Under the pieces are notes generated by a model. That model did not search any database and was not told where the DNA came from. It worked only from the letters and a program-made list of their open reading frames with translations. Positions 1 through 5,083 of a stretch of DNA of 6,402 nucleotides are shown here, in pieces. This stretch comes from Halobacteriales archaeon SW_9_67_25 (GTDB taxonomy: Archaea > Halobacteriota > Halobacteria > Halobacteriales > Haloarculaceae): assembly GCA_003022745.1 (NCBI GenBank), contig PXSU01000062.1, positions 1 to 6,402 on the forward strand. Reading direction: 5' to 3'. The translations under genes and the position numbers were made by a program. Numbering within the stretch: the first letter of the stretch is position 1; every line of letters begins with the position of its first letter.

Positions 1-113
1 GACCTCTCGCCCGGACCCGGGCCCCTCCGCGCCGTGGCCCCCCGCCTGTGCCGGTCGCTTCGGATGATGGGGTCTGTCGTGCCGCCCCGGCCGAGCGGTT
101 CGGAACGCGGTCC

Positions 114-118
114 TTTAG
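114..118 (+). promoter_or_regulatory. Putative TATA box (TTTAG) of the dihydropteroate synthase gene
   Basis: The A/T-rich core TTTAG lies 24-28 nt before the ATG at 142, the spacing expected when an archaeal transcript starts at or next to the start codon. No Shine-Dalgarno precedes that ATG, so a leaderless mRNA is inferred. The first 110 nt of the window are GC-rich and show no recognisable gene; a short open frame ending at 65-67 could be the tail of an upstream plus-strand gene but cannot be supported. Confidence 0.45.
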
Positions 119-141
119 TGAGTGCCAGCCAAGACCCGCAC

Positions 142-1296
142 ATGCAAACAGTCGACGCAGCTGGCCTGCCCATCGGCGACGACACCCCTCCACGCGTCAT
201 GGGCGTGCTGAACGTCAGCCGCGAGTCCCCCTACGACCCCTCCGTCTTCGACGAACCCGGTCCTGCAGCGCGCTACGTGGACGAGGAACTCGTCGGTGAG
301 GGCGCCGATATCGTCGACATCGGCCTCGAATCGGCGAACAAGCGCTTCGAGGTACTCAGTGCCGAGGAGGAACTCGACCGGCTGGACACCGCCGTCGAGA
401 CCATCGGGTCCGTCTCCGGGGACCCGGTCTTCTCCATCGAGACGCGCTACGATGAAGTCGCCGAAGAGGCCCTCTCGCGCGGGTTCGACATGGTCAACGA
501 CATCTGTGGGTTCGCGGACCCCGAGATGCCCCGGGTCTGTGAGGACTACGGCGTGGCCGTCGTCAAGATGGCCAGCCCGCCGGACCTCGAACGCCCCGGA
601 GCCGTCGAGCGCGTCGACGACATCTACGACGCACTCCTCCGTGGTGGGCTGACAGAAAAGACGATCGTCGACCCTGCCTTCGGGGGCTGGAGCGAGGCGA
701 AAACCCTCGCGGACGACCGCGCGACGTTCCGTCGGCTCCGCGAATTCCGTGCCATCGGTCAGCCGATTCTGGTCTCCATCAACCGCAAGAACTTCCTCCG
801 GGAACTCGCCGACCGGAGCACCGAGGAGGCGCTCCCAGTCTCGCTCGCCGCCACATCGATGGCCGTCGAGCGGGGTGCACACGTCGTCCGCACCCACGAT
901 GTTGCCGAGACGCGGGATGCGGCCCTCGTCGGCGATGCCTTCACCCGCGAGCGGGTGCGCGACGGGAAAGCCGGCGTCACGGAACTCGACGTGACGACTG
1001 TCGCCGAGGCCCGGCGTCACCTGGCCGGGGCCGATGGCTCCGCCGACGATGCCACACGTGCCGGCGGTGGCGCCGCCGAGCAGGCAGTCTCGCGGCTGGT
1101 CGCCGTCGAGGGGCTGTCGGGGTCGGCCCGCGAGCAGTTGACGGAGGCCGTCGATGGCACCCCCCTAGTGGCAGTCCCGGCAGCCGAGACAGTCATTCTC
1201 GGCGGCCCGGTCGCCGACCTGCGGGCGCTGGCGGATACCGTCTCCGGGTCCCCGGAACTGGCACGGGCCCTCGACGGTCTCCGGGCGCTTCGGTAG
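142..1296 (+). CDS. folP: Dihydropteroate synthase family protein with C-terminal extension
   Basis: A 384-residue protein of the dihydropteroate synthase (pterin-binding TIM barrel) family, which condenses dihydropterin pyrophosphate with p-aminobenzoate in folate synthesis in the cytoplasm. Signatures in order: VMGVLNV (19-25), DIGLESANKRFEV (59-71), FSIETRYDEVAEEAL (97-111), VNDICGF (118-124), VVKMASPPD (140-148), TIVDPAFGGWSEAKT (174-188), SINRKNF (212-218) and VVRTHDV (248-254); the last two hold the Arg-Lys and Arg/His-Asp expected of the active site. The canonical pterin loops differ: the usual DSF-DGG is ESPYDPS, the usual ESTRPG is ESANKRF, and the SxDT aspartate is Glu100. Residues 280-384 form an Ala/Gly/Val-rich extension I do not recognise. 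The frame is open back to an ATG at 34, but the ATG at 142 is chosen because a TATA-like box sits at -27 and similarity begins there. The family is clear; the exact substrate is less certain because of the loops. Confidence 0.85.
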   Translation: MQTVDAAGLPIGDDTPPRVMGVLNVSRESPYDPSVFDEPGPAARYVDEELVGEGADIVDIGLESANKRFEVLSAEEELDRLDTAVETIGSVSGDPVFSIETRYDEVAEEALSRGFDMVNDICGFADPEMPRVCEDYGVAVVKMASPPDLERPGAVERVDDIYDALLRGGLTEKTIVDPAFGGWSEAKTLADDRATFRRLREFRAIGQPILVSINRKNFLRELADRSTEEALPVSLAATSMAVERGAHVVRTHDVAETRDAALVGDAFTRERVRDGKAGVTELDVTTVAEARRHLAGADGSADDATRAGGGAAEQAVSRLVAVEGLSGSAREQLTEAVDGTPLVAVPAAETVILGGPVADLRALADTVSGSPELARALDGLRALR

Positions 1297-1302
1297 AGAT
1301 CA

Positions 1303-1326
1303 GCGTCGGTCACCGAACGCTTTTTA
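1303..1326 (+). terminator. Probable intrinsic terminator after the dihydropteroate synthase gene
   Basis: Seven nt after the stop codon, GCGTCG (1303-1308) can pair with CGAACGC (1314-1320, one bulged A) around a GTCAC loop, followed directly by TTTTT (1321-1325). A GC stem plus T-run right after a stop codon fits a factor-independent terminator. The same bases also resemble a haloarchaeal promoter (CACCGAA then TTTTTA), but no gene starts about 25 nt downstream; only a five-codon frame from a GTG at 1348 does. Confidence 0.5.
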
Positions 1327-1469
1327 CCGTGTCGACCGCGGTACACCGTGCGGTCAACCCGGTAATTCTCGTGCACGAATTCAGCGGTATTCGCAGCGCC
1401 ACCACCGAATTTTGATATAGCGATATATAATATATAGGTGGCCAGCCGGCTACGAGTATTCCGACCGTT
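1327..1469. other. AT-rich intergenic stretch between convergent genes, with small inverted repeats
   Basis: No gene is seen between the folate gene and the 3' end of the recombinase. The stretch holds a hairpin GACCGC (1334-1339)/GCGGTC (1350-1355), a palindrome TCGTGCACGA (1369-1378), a 14-bp run of only A and T (1423-1436), and GCCACC (1398-1403) opposite GGTGGC (1437-1442). The heptamer TAGGTGG at 1435-1441 also occurs in one arm of the 28-bp palindrome at 2927-2954, but no symmetric partner arm lies beside it here. Confidence 0.5.
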
Positions 1470-2480
1470 TCAGAGCAACGAATAGACGTATTGCTCGTAG
1501 ACGTCACGGACGCGACCACCCCAGTCGTGGGTGTAGGTGTCGATGACGTCCTGAGCCACGTCGCCACGGAGGTACTTGACGACCCCCCTGTCGCCGGTTC
1601 TGTCGCGGAGGTGCGTGGTGAAGAAGTGCCGGAAGTAGTGGGGAGTGACGTTCTCTTCGGGTCCGCCCCCCCCGCGGTACCACCCCGCGTCGCGCGCGAG
1701 CGAGACCACGATGTGGTGGACCATGTCGGGTGTCAGCCGTCTGCCCCACTCGTCGGTCGTGCTGACGAACAGCGGGTCCGCCTGCGACCGGGGATCGGGT
1801 CTGACAGCGAGCCACTCCCGGAGCACGCGGGCGAGTTCCCCGTCGACGGGAATCGTCGTGTCGCGTTTGCGCTTGTTCGAGGCGGTTCGCTGTTCGCCGT
1901 TGTAGGTGTGGCCGTTGGTCGGTTCGCTGTCCACGAACAGCGAGTTCGGCCGGCCCTTGATCTGCACCCGCGGTCGCGATTCGTCGGGACTGTCGCTCAG
2001 AGCTATGTCCCGCCGGTCTATGTTACACAGTTCGCCTGCCCTGACCCCGGTTTTCAGCAGTGTCAGGACGACAGCCCGATGGAGGGGATGGCCCAGGCTG
2101 GCGACGAAAGACTGCATCTCGACGACAGAAACGTCCCGCCGTGCGGGGTCTTTGGAGATGGATTCGTCAATCTCTTCGAGTACGATTGTCATGGGGTTTT
2201 CCTCGAACGCCCCAACACGGGCCATGTAATCGTAGAATCGGTGGAGGTAGGAGGCGTACGTCGCGACGGTACTCTCTGCGACCGACCCCCTGAGGCGGTG
2301 GATGTAGGCCATACAGTCACGGTGATTGGCCTCCGCGAGACCGAGTTCACGGGATTCCAGGTACGTCTCGAAGTCGCCCAGCACCCGTTCGTAGGCCGCT
2401 CTGGTCCGTTCTGTCTTGCCCTGGTAGGTGATGTCTTCGAGGAAGTACTCGACGTGGTCCTCGCCTATGGCGTCGCTCAT
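1470..2480 (-). CDS. Xer-like tyrosine recombinase / integrase
   Basis: A 336-residue site-specific tyrosine recombinase, which cuts and rejoins DNA through a 3'-phosphotyrosine intermediate. An N-terminal helical core-binding domain (about 8-95, with TERTRAAYERVLGDFETYL) precedes the catalytic domain (about 115-330). Visible catalytic elements are Arg147 in LLKTGVRAGEL, a basic beta-hairpin SNKRKRDTTIPVD holding the likely Lys (203 or 205), and HYFRH (281-285) with the box II Arg284. The tyrosine nucleophile is most likely Tyr316 in DTYTHDW by alignment with XerD-type IYTH; Tyr328 is a less likely alternative. The usual GH ahead of the tyrosine reads GD (Asp307). Length and layout match XerC/XerD/XerA and haloarchaeal integrases, and the gene appears intact. 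Its ATG overlaps the stop of the upstream regulator gene by ATGA, so the two are probably co-transcribed and translationally coupled. Whether it serves chromosome resolution or an integrated element is not decided by the sequence. Confidence 0.9.
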   Translation of the reverse strand: MSDAIGEDHVEYFLEDITYQGKTERTRAAYERVLGDFETYLESRELGLAEANHRDCMAYIHRLRGSVAESTVATYASYLHRFYDYMARVGAFEENPMTIVLEEIDESISKDPARRDVSVVEMQSFVASLGHPLHRAVVLTLLKTGVRAGELCNIDRRDIALSDSPDESRPRVQIKGRPNSLFVDSEPTNGHTYNGEQRTASNKRKRDTTIPVDGELARVLREWLAVRPDPRSQADPLFVSTTDEWGRRLTPDMVHHIVVSLARDAGWYRGGGGPEENVTPHYFRHFFTTHLRDRTGDRGVVKYLRGDVAQDVIDTYTHDWGGRVRDVYEQYVYSLL

Positions 2481-2884
2481 GCGTCGAGCGTGTATCCGCC
2501 GTTCCGGCCGCTGTACCGGACCCGGTCCGCAGCCTGAAGTTCCCGGAGTGTCTCCTCGAGGCGGTCCTCCATGCCTTCTGTCACATCTGCGAGCAACTCC
2601 TCCCAGGACCGGAACCCGTCGGCGGCCAGCGATTCGAGCACCAGATCCTCGAACTCGTCAGGCCCAGCAGGCTGTTCCGCTGGTGACCCACTCTGGGCTT
2701 TTAGCTCTCCCGGGGGGTCACTCGTTCCCTCGAACCCGCGACGTCCCGCCTGGACCATCGACCGGACGAACTCGCTCCGGCTCATCTCGAGTTCCTCGGC
2801 GTGTTCGTCCCACTCCTCGCGCTGATATGCCGGAACATAGGTCTTTACGACCGTCCGGGACGTATCGCGGTCTGTCTCGGCCAT
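2477..2884 (-). CDS. Small DNA-binding protein (RHH plus winged-helix-like), probably DUF5805 family
   Basis: A 135-residue acidic protein. Residues 11-51 look like a ribbon-helix-helix unit: a strand TVVKTYVP, helix YQREEWDEHAEELEM, then SRSEFVRSMVQAGRRGF. After a low-complexity linker (52-76), residues 77-135 look like a winged helix: DEFEDLVLESLAADG, SWEELLADVTEG, MEDRLEETLRELQAAD and a wing RVRYSGRNGGYTLD. I recall such proteins as the haloarchaeal DUF5805 family next to integrases, but that label is from memory. It is the first gene of a two-gene operon; its TGA overlaps the recombinase ATG. The start is chosen because a TATA-like box lies at -24 to -31. It could be an autoregulator of the operon, using the 28-bp palindrome just upstream, or a directionality or accessory factor for the recombinase. 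Both roles are inference. Confidence 0.8.
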   Translation of the reverse strand: MAETDRDTSRTVVKTYVPAYQREEWDEHAEELEMSRSEFVRSMVQAGRRGFEGTSDPPGELKAQSGSPAEQPAGPDEFEDLVLESLAADGFRSWEELLADVTEGMEDRLEETLRELQAADRVRYSGRNGGYTLDA

Positions 2885-2907
2885 CGGTTGGTGTCACGCA
2901 GGCCAGG

Positions 2908-2915
2908 ATAATCAA
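2908..2915 (-). promoter_or_regulatory. Putative TATA box of the regulator-recombinase operon
   Basis: Read on the minus strand this is TTGATTAT, 24-31 nt upstream of the ATG at 2884, the spacing expected for a leaderless archaeal transcript. The 28-bp palindrome begins 11 bp further upstream, just beyond where the TFB recognition element would lie. Confidence 0.5.
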
Positions 2916-2926
2916 TCTGTCCCACG

Positions 2927-2954
2927 TTCCCACCTAAGGGCCTTTAGGTGGGAA
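2927..2954. repeat. 28-bp dif-like palindrome (11-bp arms, 6-bp centre) upstream of the recombinase operon
   Basis: The left arm TTCCCACCTAA (2927-2937) and right arm TTAGGTGGGAA (2944-2954) are perfect inverted repeats separated by the asymmetric hexamer GGGCCT (2938-2943). Two 11-bp arms around a 6-bp centre, with arms ending in TAA and TTA at the inner edges, is the architecture of Xer dif sites (known family property). The site lies 43-70 nt upstream of the regulator start, beside a Xer-like recombinase operon. An extra copy of the half-site core TCCCAC at 2920-2925 lies 8 bp from the same hexamer in the left arm (2928-2933). Alternative: an operator bound by the dimeric ribbon-helix-helix protein. 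The inverted repeat is certain; its role is not. Confidence 0.6.
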
Positions 2955-3015
2955 AATAGCACTCTATATGTTGTAGTAGTATTCGCTCTGGCCAGTTTTT
3001 GGCACTACATACACG

Positions 3016-3029
3016 TCTAAAATTTTAGA
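3016..3029. repeat. 14-bp perfect palindrome TCTAAAATTTTAGA
   Basis: A perfect self-complementary 14-mer in the AT-rich region upstream of the recombinase operon. It is about 130 bp from the regulator start, too far for a core promoter element. It could be a protein-binding site or a junction left by element insertion; no function can be assigned. Confidence 0.4.
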
Positions 3030-3205
3030 TGGTAATATAGGTAGTAGAACTCTAAAGTTCGGGCAGTTCGACTCGCGGACTGCGGAGATGTCGTCTTCGG
3101 TGTGGTGGCCGCTCGAATCCCGCAGTAGTGTGTCGGAACTGTGGTTCGACGGGTCCTTTAAGTACCTCGGTGAACAACCAGCTATCGGTGTCGAAACACG
3201 AGTTG

Positions 3206-3254
3206 ATTGAAATTTAATGCGATTTTTATATTATACTTGAACTAGGATTTCAAT
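3206..3254. repeat. 8-bp inverted repeat ATTGAAAT / ATTTCAAT with 33-bp spacer
   Basis: ATTGAAAT (3206-3213) and ATTTCAAT (3247-3254) are perfect inverted repeats flanking an AT-rich spacer. They sit just outside the 3' end of the IS1595 transposase remnant, so they may relate to the element end or to a small inserted element. An AT-rich chance match is also possible. Confidence 0.3.
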
Positions 3255-3268
3255 AATAGTGGACCCGC

Positions 3269-3634
3269 TCATGCCGATGAGTCGTAACTTAGGATCGCGT
3301 CGAACCAGTCTCCCGTTTCATTTTGCCGAAGGCTAAGAAAGTCAAGGTAGCCTTGGAGATAGTGTTTTGAGACGCCTCTGAACCTCGCTAACCACTGGCG
3401 AATGAAGCTGTGACGGTTCTCGCAGCTGTTGACGTGGGCGTCGCCGATCACGTACGTGTCATCGTGCGTGATCGCCAGATGAGCGTCAATTCCGTCGTAC
3501 TCGTCGATGTCATCGTAGATCGTGTAGTCATCCGTACACAGAATTACCGAGCCATCGCCCAACTCCGCTATCTCTTCGTCCACGTCTTGGAGCGTCTCAC
3601 GCACCAAATACCGAGCTCGTCCGTCAGATCGAGA
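3269..3634 (-). pseudogene. IS1595-family transposase, C-terminal remnant
   Basis: The minus strand encodes the C-terminal half of an ISXO2-like (IS1595 family) DDE transposase. The family-like segment begins near RSDGRARYLVRETLQDVD, runs through VILCTDDYTIYDD with a catalytic-type Asp, AHLAITHDDTYVIGDAHVNS, ENRHSFIRQWLARFRGVSK and HYLQGYLDFLSL, and ends at a TGA (3269-3271). Full-length members are nearly 300 residues; here about 120 recognisable residues remain and the zinc-ribbon N-terminus and first catalytic Asp are gone. Upstream of about 3634 the frame continues to a stop at 3698-3700 but the residues no longer resemble the family, so a deletion joined the remnant to the thiI upstream region. 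A TTG at 3605-3607 could be read as a start but would give a non-functional fragment. The remnant marks past transposition between the recombinase operon and thiI. Confidence 0.8.
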
Positions 3635-3659
3635 GTTCCAGACGGACCCTCGTGGGGTT

Positions 3660-3701
3660 GAAGTACTTCGTGACAGCCATTCTTCACCGAAGCGCGTTTA
3701 A
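3660..3701 (+). promoter_or_regulatory. thiI promoter region: palindrome GAAGTACTTC and TATA box TTTAA
   Basis: TTTAA (3697-3701) lies 24-28 nt before the thiI ATG at 3725, preceded by CACCGAAGC (3685-3693), which resembles a haloarchaeal TFB recognition element. A perfect 10-bp palindrome GAAGTACTTC (3660-3669) lies 28 bp upstream of the TATA box and could bind a regulator. A GGGGAG (3717-3722) is only 2 nt from the ATG, too close for a normal Shine-Dalgarno, so a leaderless start is more likely. Confidence 0.5.
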
Positions 3702-3724
3702 CCGACAACCGTCAACGGGGAGCC

Positions 3725-4927
3725 ATGCACCCGCCGGGGGCAGACGCCGTGCTCGTCCGGCACGGCGAGATCGGAAGCAAAAGCCCGCAGGTCCAGCACC
3801 GGATGGAGGGCCGGCTCCGGGACAACGTCGCGGCGATCCTGTCCGACCGGGGGCTCGACGATCCGGTCGAGCGGCGCCACTCGCGGCTGTTCGTCCGGAC
3901 CGACCCGGACCGAATCGAGGCCGTCACCGCGGCCGCGACGGACGCCTTCGGTGTCGTCTCGGCCAGTCCCGCGGCGAGTACCGACCCGACGCTGCCCGGG
4001 ATCCGCGAGACGCTGGCCGCGATCGCCCGCGAACACTACACCGGCGGCACGTTCGCCATCGAGGCACACCGTGCGGGACCGGCGGAGGCTCACCCTTTCT
4101 CCTCGGGGGACATCGAGGACGCGGGCGGCACGGCGGTCTGGGAGACTGCCGAGCGCCTGAGTGTCGAACCCGCGGTCGACCTCGACGACCCCGACATCAC
4201 GCTGTCGGTCGAGTGTCGTCCCGACGAGGCGTTCGTCTTCCTCGGGACGCGGGAGGGCCCGGGTGGACTGCCCGTCGGGACCCAGCAACCGCTGGTCGCC
4301 CTGGTCAGCGGCGGCATCGACTCGCCGGTTGCCGCCTGGGAAGCGATGCGCCGCGGCTGTCCCGTCCATCCGCTGTACGTCGACCTCGGCGCGTACGGCG
4401 GCCCCGACCACCGGCTCCGGGCCGAGGCGACGGTCGCGGACCTCGCCCGGTATGCGCCCAACCACGGGCTGGCACTCCGGGTGGCCCCCGGCGGCGACGC
4501 AGTCGAGCGACTCGTCGCGGAGATGGACTCGGGCCGGATGCTCGCTCTCCGGCGGTTTATGTTCCGCGTCGCCGAGCGGGTCGCCGGCGAACTCGGAGCG
4601 GTCGGTATCGTCACGGGCGAGGCAATCGGACAGAAGTCCAGCCAGACCAGCGCCAACATCCGCGTGACCGACGCGGTGACGGACCTGCCGGTCCACAGGC
4701 CGCTGGCAACCGTGGACAAGAGTGACATTACTGAGCGCGCCCGCGAAATCGGCACCTTCGAGGAGGCGACTATCCCCGTCGGCTGTCACCGCGTCGCGCC
4801 CGACACACCCGCAACGCGGGCCTCGCTCTCGACGATCCGCGAGGCCGAACCCGACGACATCGGCGACCTCGCCGCGGAGGCGACACAGGAGGTTTCGACC
4901 GTCGAACCCGACCCGGCGGCCACGTGA
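3725..4927 (+). CDS. thiI: tRNA 4-thiouridine synthase ThiI (tRNA sulfurtransferase)
   Basis: A 400-residue archaeal ThiI, which adenylates uridine 8 of tRNA and exchanges oxygen for sulfur to give 4-thiouridine; in some organisms the family also supplies sulfur for the thiamine thiazole. Order: N-terminal ferredoxin-like region with VRHGEIGSKS (11-20); THUMP RNA-binding domain (about 60-172); family motif FLGTREGPGGLPVGTQ (172-187); ATP-pyrophosphatase PP-loop LVSGGIDSPVA (193-203); and GEAIGQKSSQTSANI (298-312). Cys354 in IPVGCHRVAPDTPA is in the place of the catalytic Cys at the end of the PP-loop domain. The chain ends soon after, so the C-terminal rhodanese domain of bacterial ThiI is absent, as is usual in archaea. 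The start is supported by the TATA box at -27 and by the HGEIG motif near the N-terminus. The last 25 or so residues are acidic and probably disordered. Confidence 0.95.
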   Translation: MHPPGADAVLVRHGEIGSKSPQVQHRMEGRLRDNVAAILSDRGLDDPVERRHSRLFVRTDPDRIEAVTAAATDAFGVVSASPAASTDPTLPGIRETLAAIAREHYTGGTFAIEAHRAGPAEAHPFSSGDIEDAGGTAVWETAERLSVEPAVDLDDPDITLSVECRPDEAFVFLGTREGPGGLPVGTQQPLVALVSGGIDSPVAAWEAMRRGCPVHPLYVDLGAYGGPDHRLRAEATVADLARYAPNHGLALRVAPGGDAVERLVAEMDSGRMLALRRFMFRVAERVAGELGAVGIVTGEAIGQKSSQTSANIRVTDAVTDLPVHRPLATVDKSDITERAREIGTFEEATIPVGCHRVAPDTPATRASLSTIREAEPDDIGDLAAEATQEVSTVEPDPAAT

Positions 4928-4933
4928 GCGCTC

Positions 4934-5041
4934 TTACTCGCCTGCTGCGTTCAGGGCGCTGTTCGATTCGAATATCTCCCGGACGACTGTGCTCTCGGCG
5001 ACACGGTAGCGCTGGGGGGTGGGACCGACACGAGTGGGAAT
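4934..5041 (-). pseudogene. Possible C-terminal remnant of a winged-helix regulator
   Basis: In the 156-nt gap after thiI the minus strand reads 35 protein-like residues to a TAA at 4934-4936, including VGPTPQRYRVAEST followed by VVREIFESNSALNAAGE. The pattern (a wing-like QRYRV, then a helix VVREIFE, then SALN) resembles C-termini of haloarchaeal winged-helix transcription regulators. No start exists for it: further upstream the frame runs antisense into the promoter and 5' end of the plus-strand gene at 5084. A truncated, decayed gene is the best reading; chance openness of an antisense frame in GC-rich DNA is the alternative. Confidence 0.35.
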
Positions 5042-5046
5042 AGAGC

Positions 5047-5060
5047 CGAAACCGCTTTGC
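5047..5060 (+). promoter_or_regulatory. Putative promoter of the gene at 5084
   Basis: CGAAACC (5047-5053), a typical haloarchaeal TFB-recognition-like stretch, is followed by a weak TATA-like CTTTGC (5055-5060) 24-29 nt before the ATG at 5084. This supports a leaderless start at 5084 over the in-frame TTG at 5057. Confidence 0.4.
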
Positions 5061-5083
5061 CCGGCGCCCGACTGGAGTCGCCC

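Larger units (their letters stand above)
2955..3268. other. AT-rich gene-poor region with repeats between the recombinase operon and the IS remnant
   Basis: No complete gene can be supported here. By eye it is far richer in A and T than the flanking genes, except for a GC-rich island at about 3061-3185. It contains a 14-bp perfect palindrome (3016-3029), a small hairpin GAACT/AGTTC (3047-3060) and an 8-bp inverted repeat (3206-3254). On the minus strand a frame is open from 3230 to a stop at 2964-2966 with GC-rich third positions over the island, but it has no start codon near its N-terminus. On the plus strand an ATG at 3088 opens a 40-codon frame ending at 3210. Neither resembles a protein I know. 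The left end of the IS1595 element should lie near 3240-3268, but I cannot place its terminal repeat. Confidence 0.5.

Noticed and set aside
115..1020. Long minus-strand open frame across the folate gene
   Set aside because: Antisense shadow of a GC-rich gene: the plus-strand frame carries clear dihydropteroate synthase motifs, while the minus-strand translation resembles nothing I know.
1416..1443. Second dif-like site sharing TAGGTGG with the 2927-2954 palindrome
   Set aside because: Only one arm has similarity; the bases at the position of the opposite arm are not its inverted copy.
1491..2537. Long plus-strand open frame opposite the recombinase
   Set aside because: The minus-strand frame has the tyrosine recombinase catalytic motifs; the plus-strand frame is a shadow that also runs into the regulator gene.
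3108..3125. CTCGAATCCCGC resembling a tRNA T-arm, as a possible tRNA-derived att site
   Set aside because: The flanking bases do not form a T-stem and no acceptor or anticodon stem is visible, so no tRNA or tRNA fragment is supported.
3329..3354. Inverted repeat AAGGCTA / TAGCCTT
   Set aside because: It lies inside the conserved transposase coding segment (YLQGYLDFLSL), where codons explain the bases; no separate role is needed.
1297..3724. Direct repeats bounding the region as attL/attR of an integrated element
   Set aside because: Comparing the intergenic sequences on both sides by eye gave only promoter-like matches (TCACCGAA) and a heptamer, no convincing direct repeat pair.
3698..4789. 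Long frames on both strands overlapping thiI
   Set aside because: ThiI motifs (GEIGSKS, PP-loop, THUMP) are all in the frame starting at 3725; the other translations are Arg- or Pro-rich shadows.
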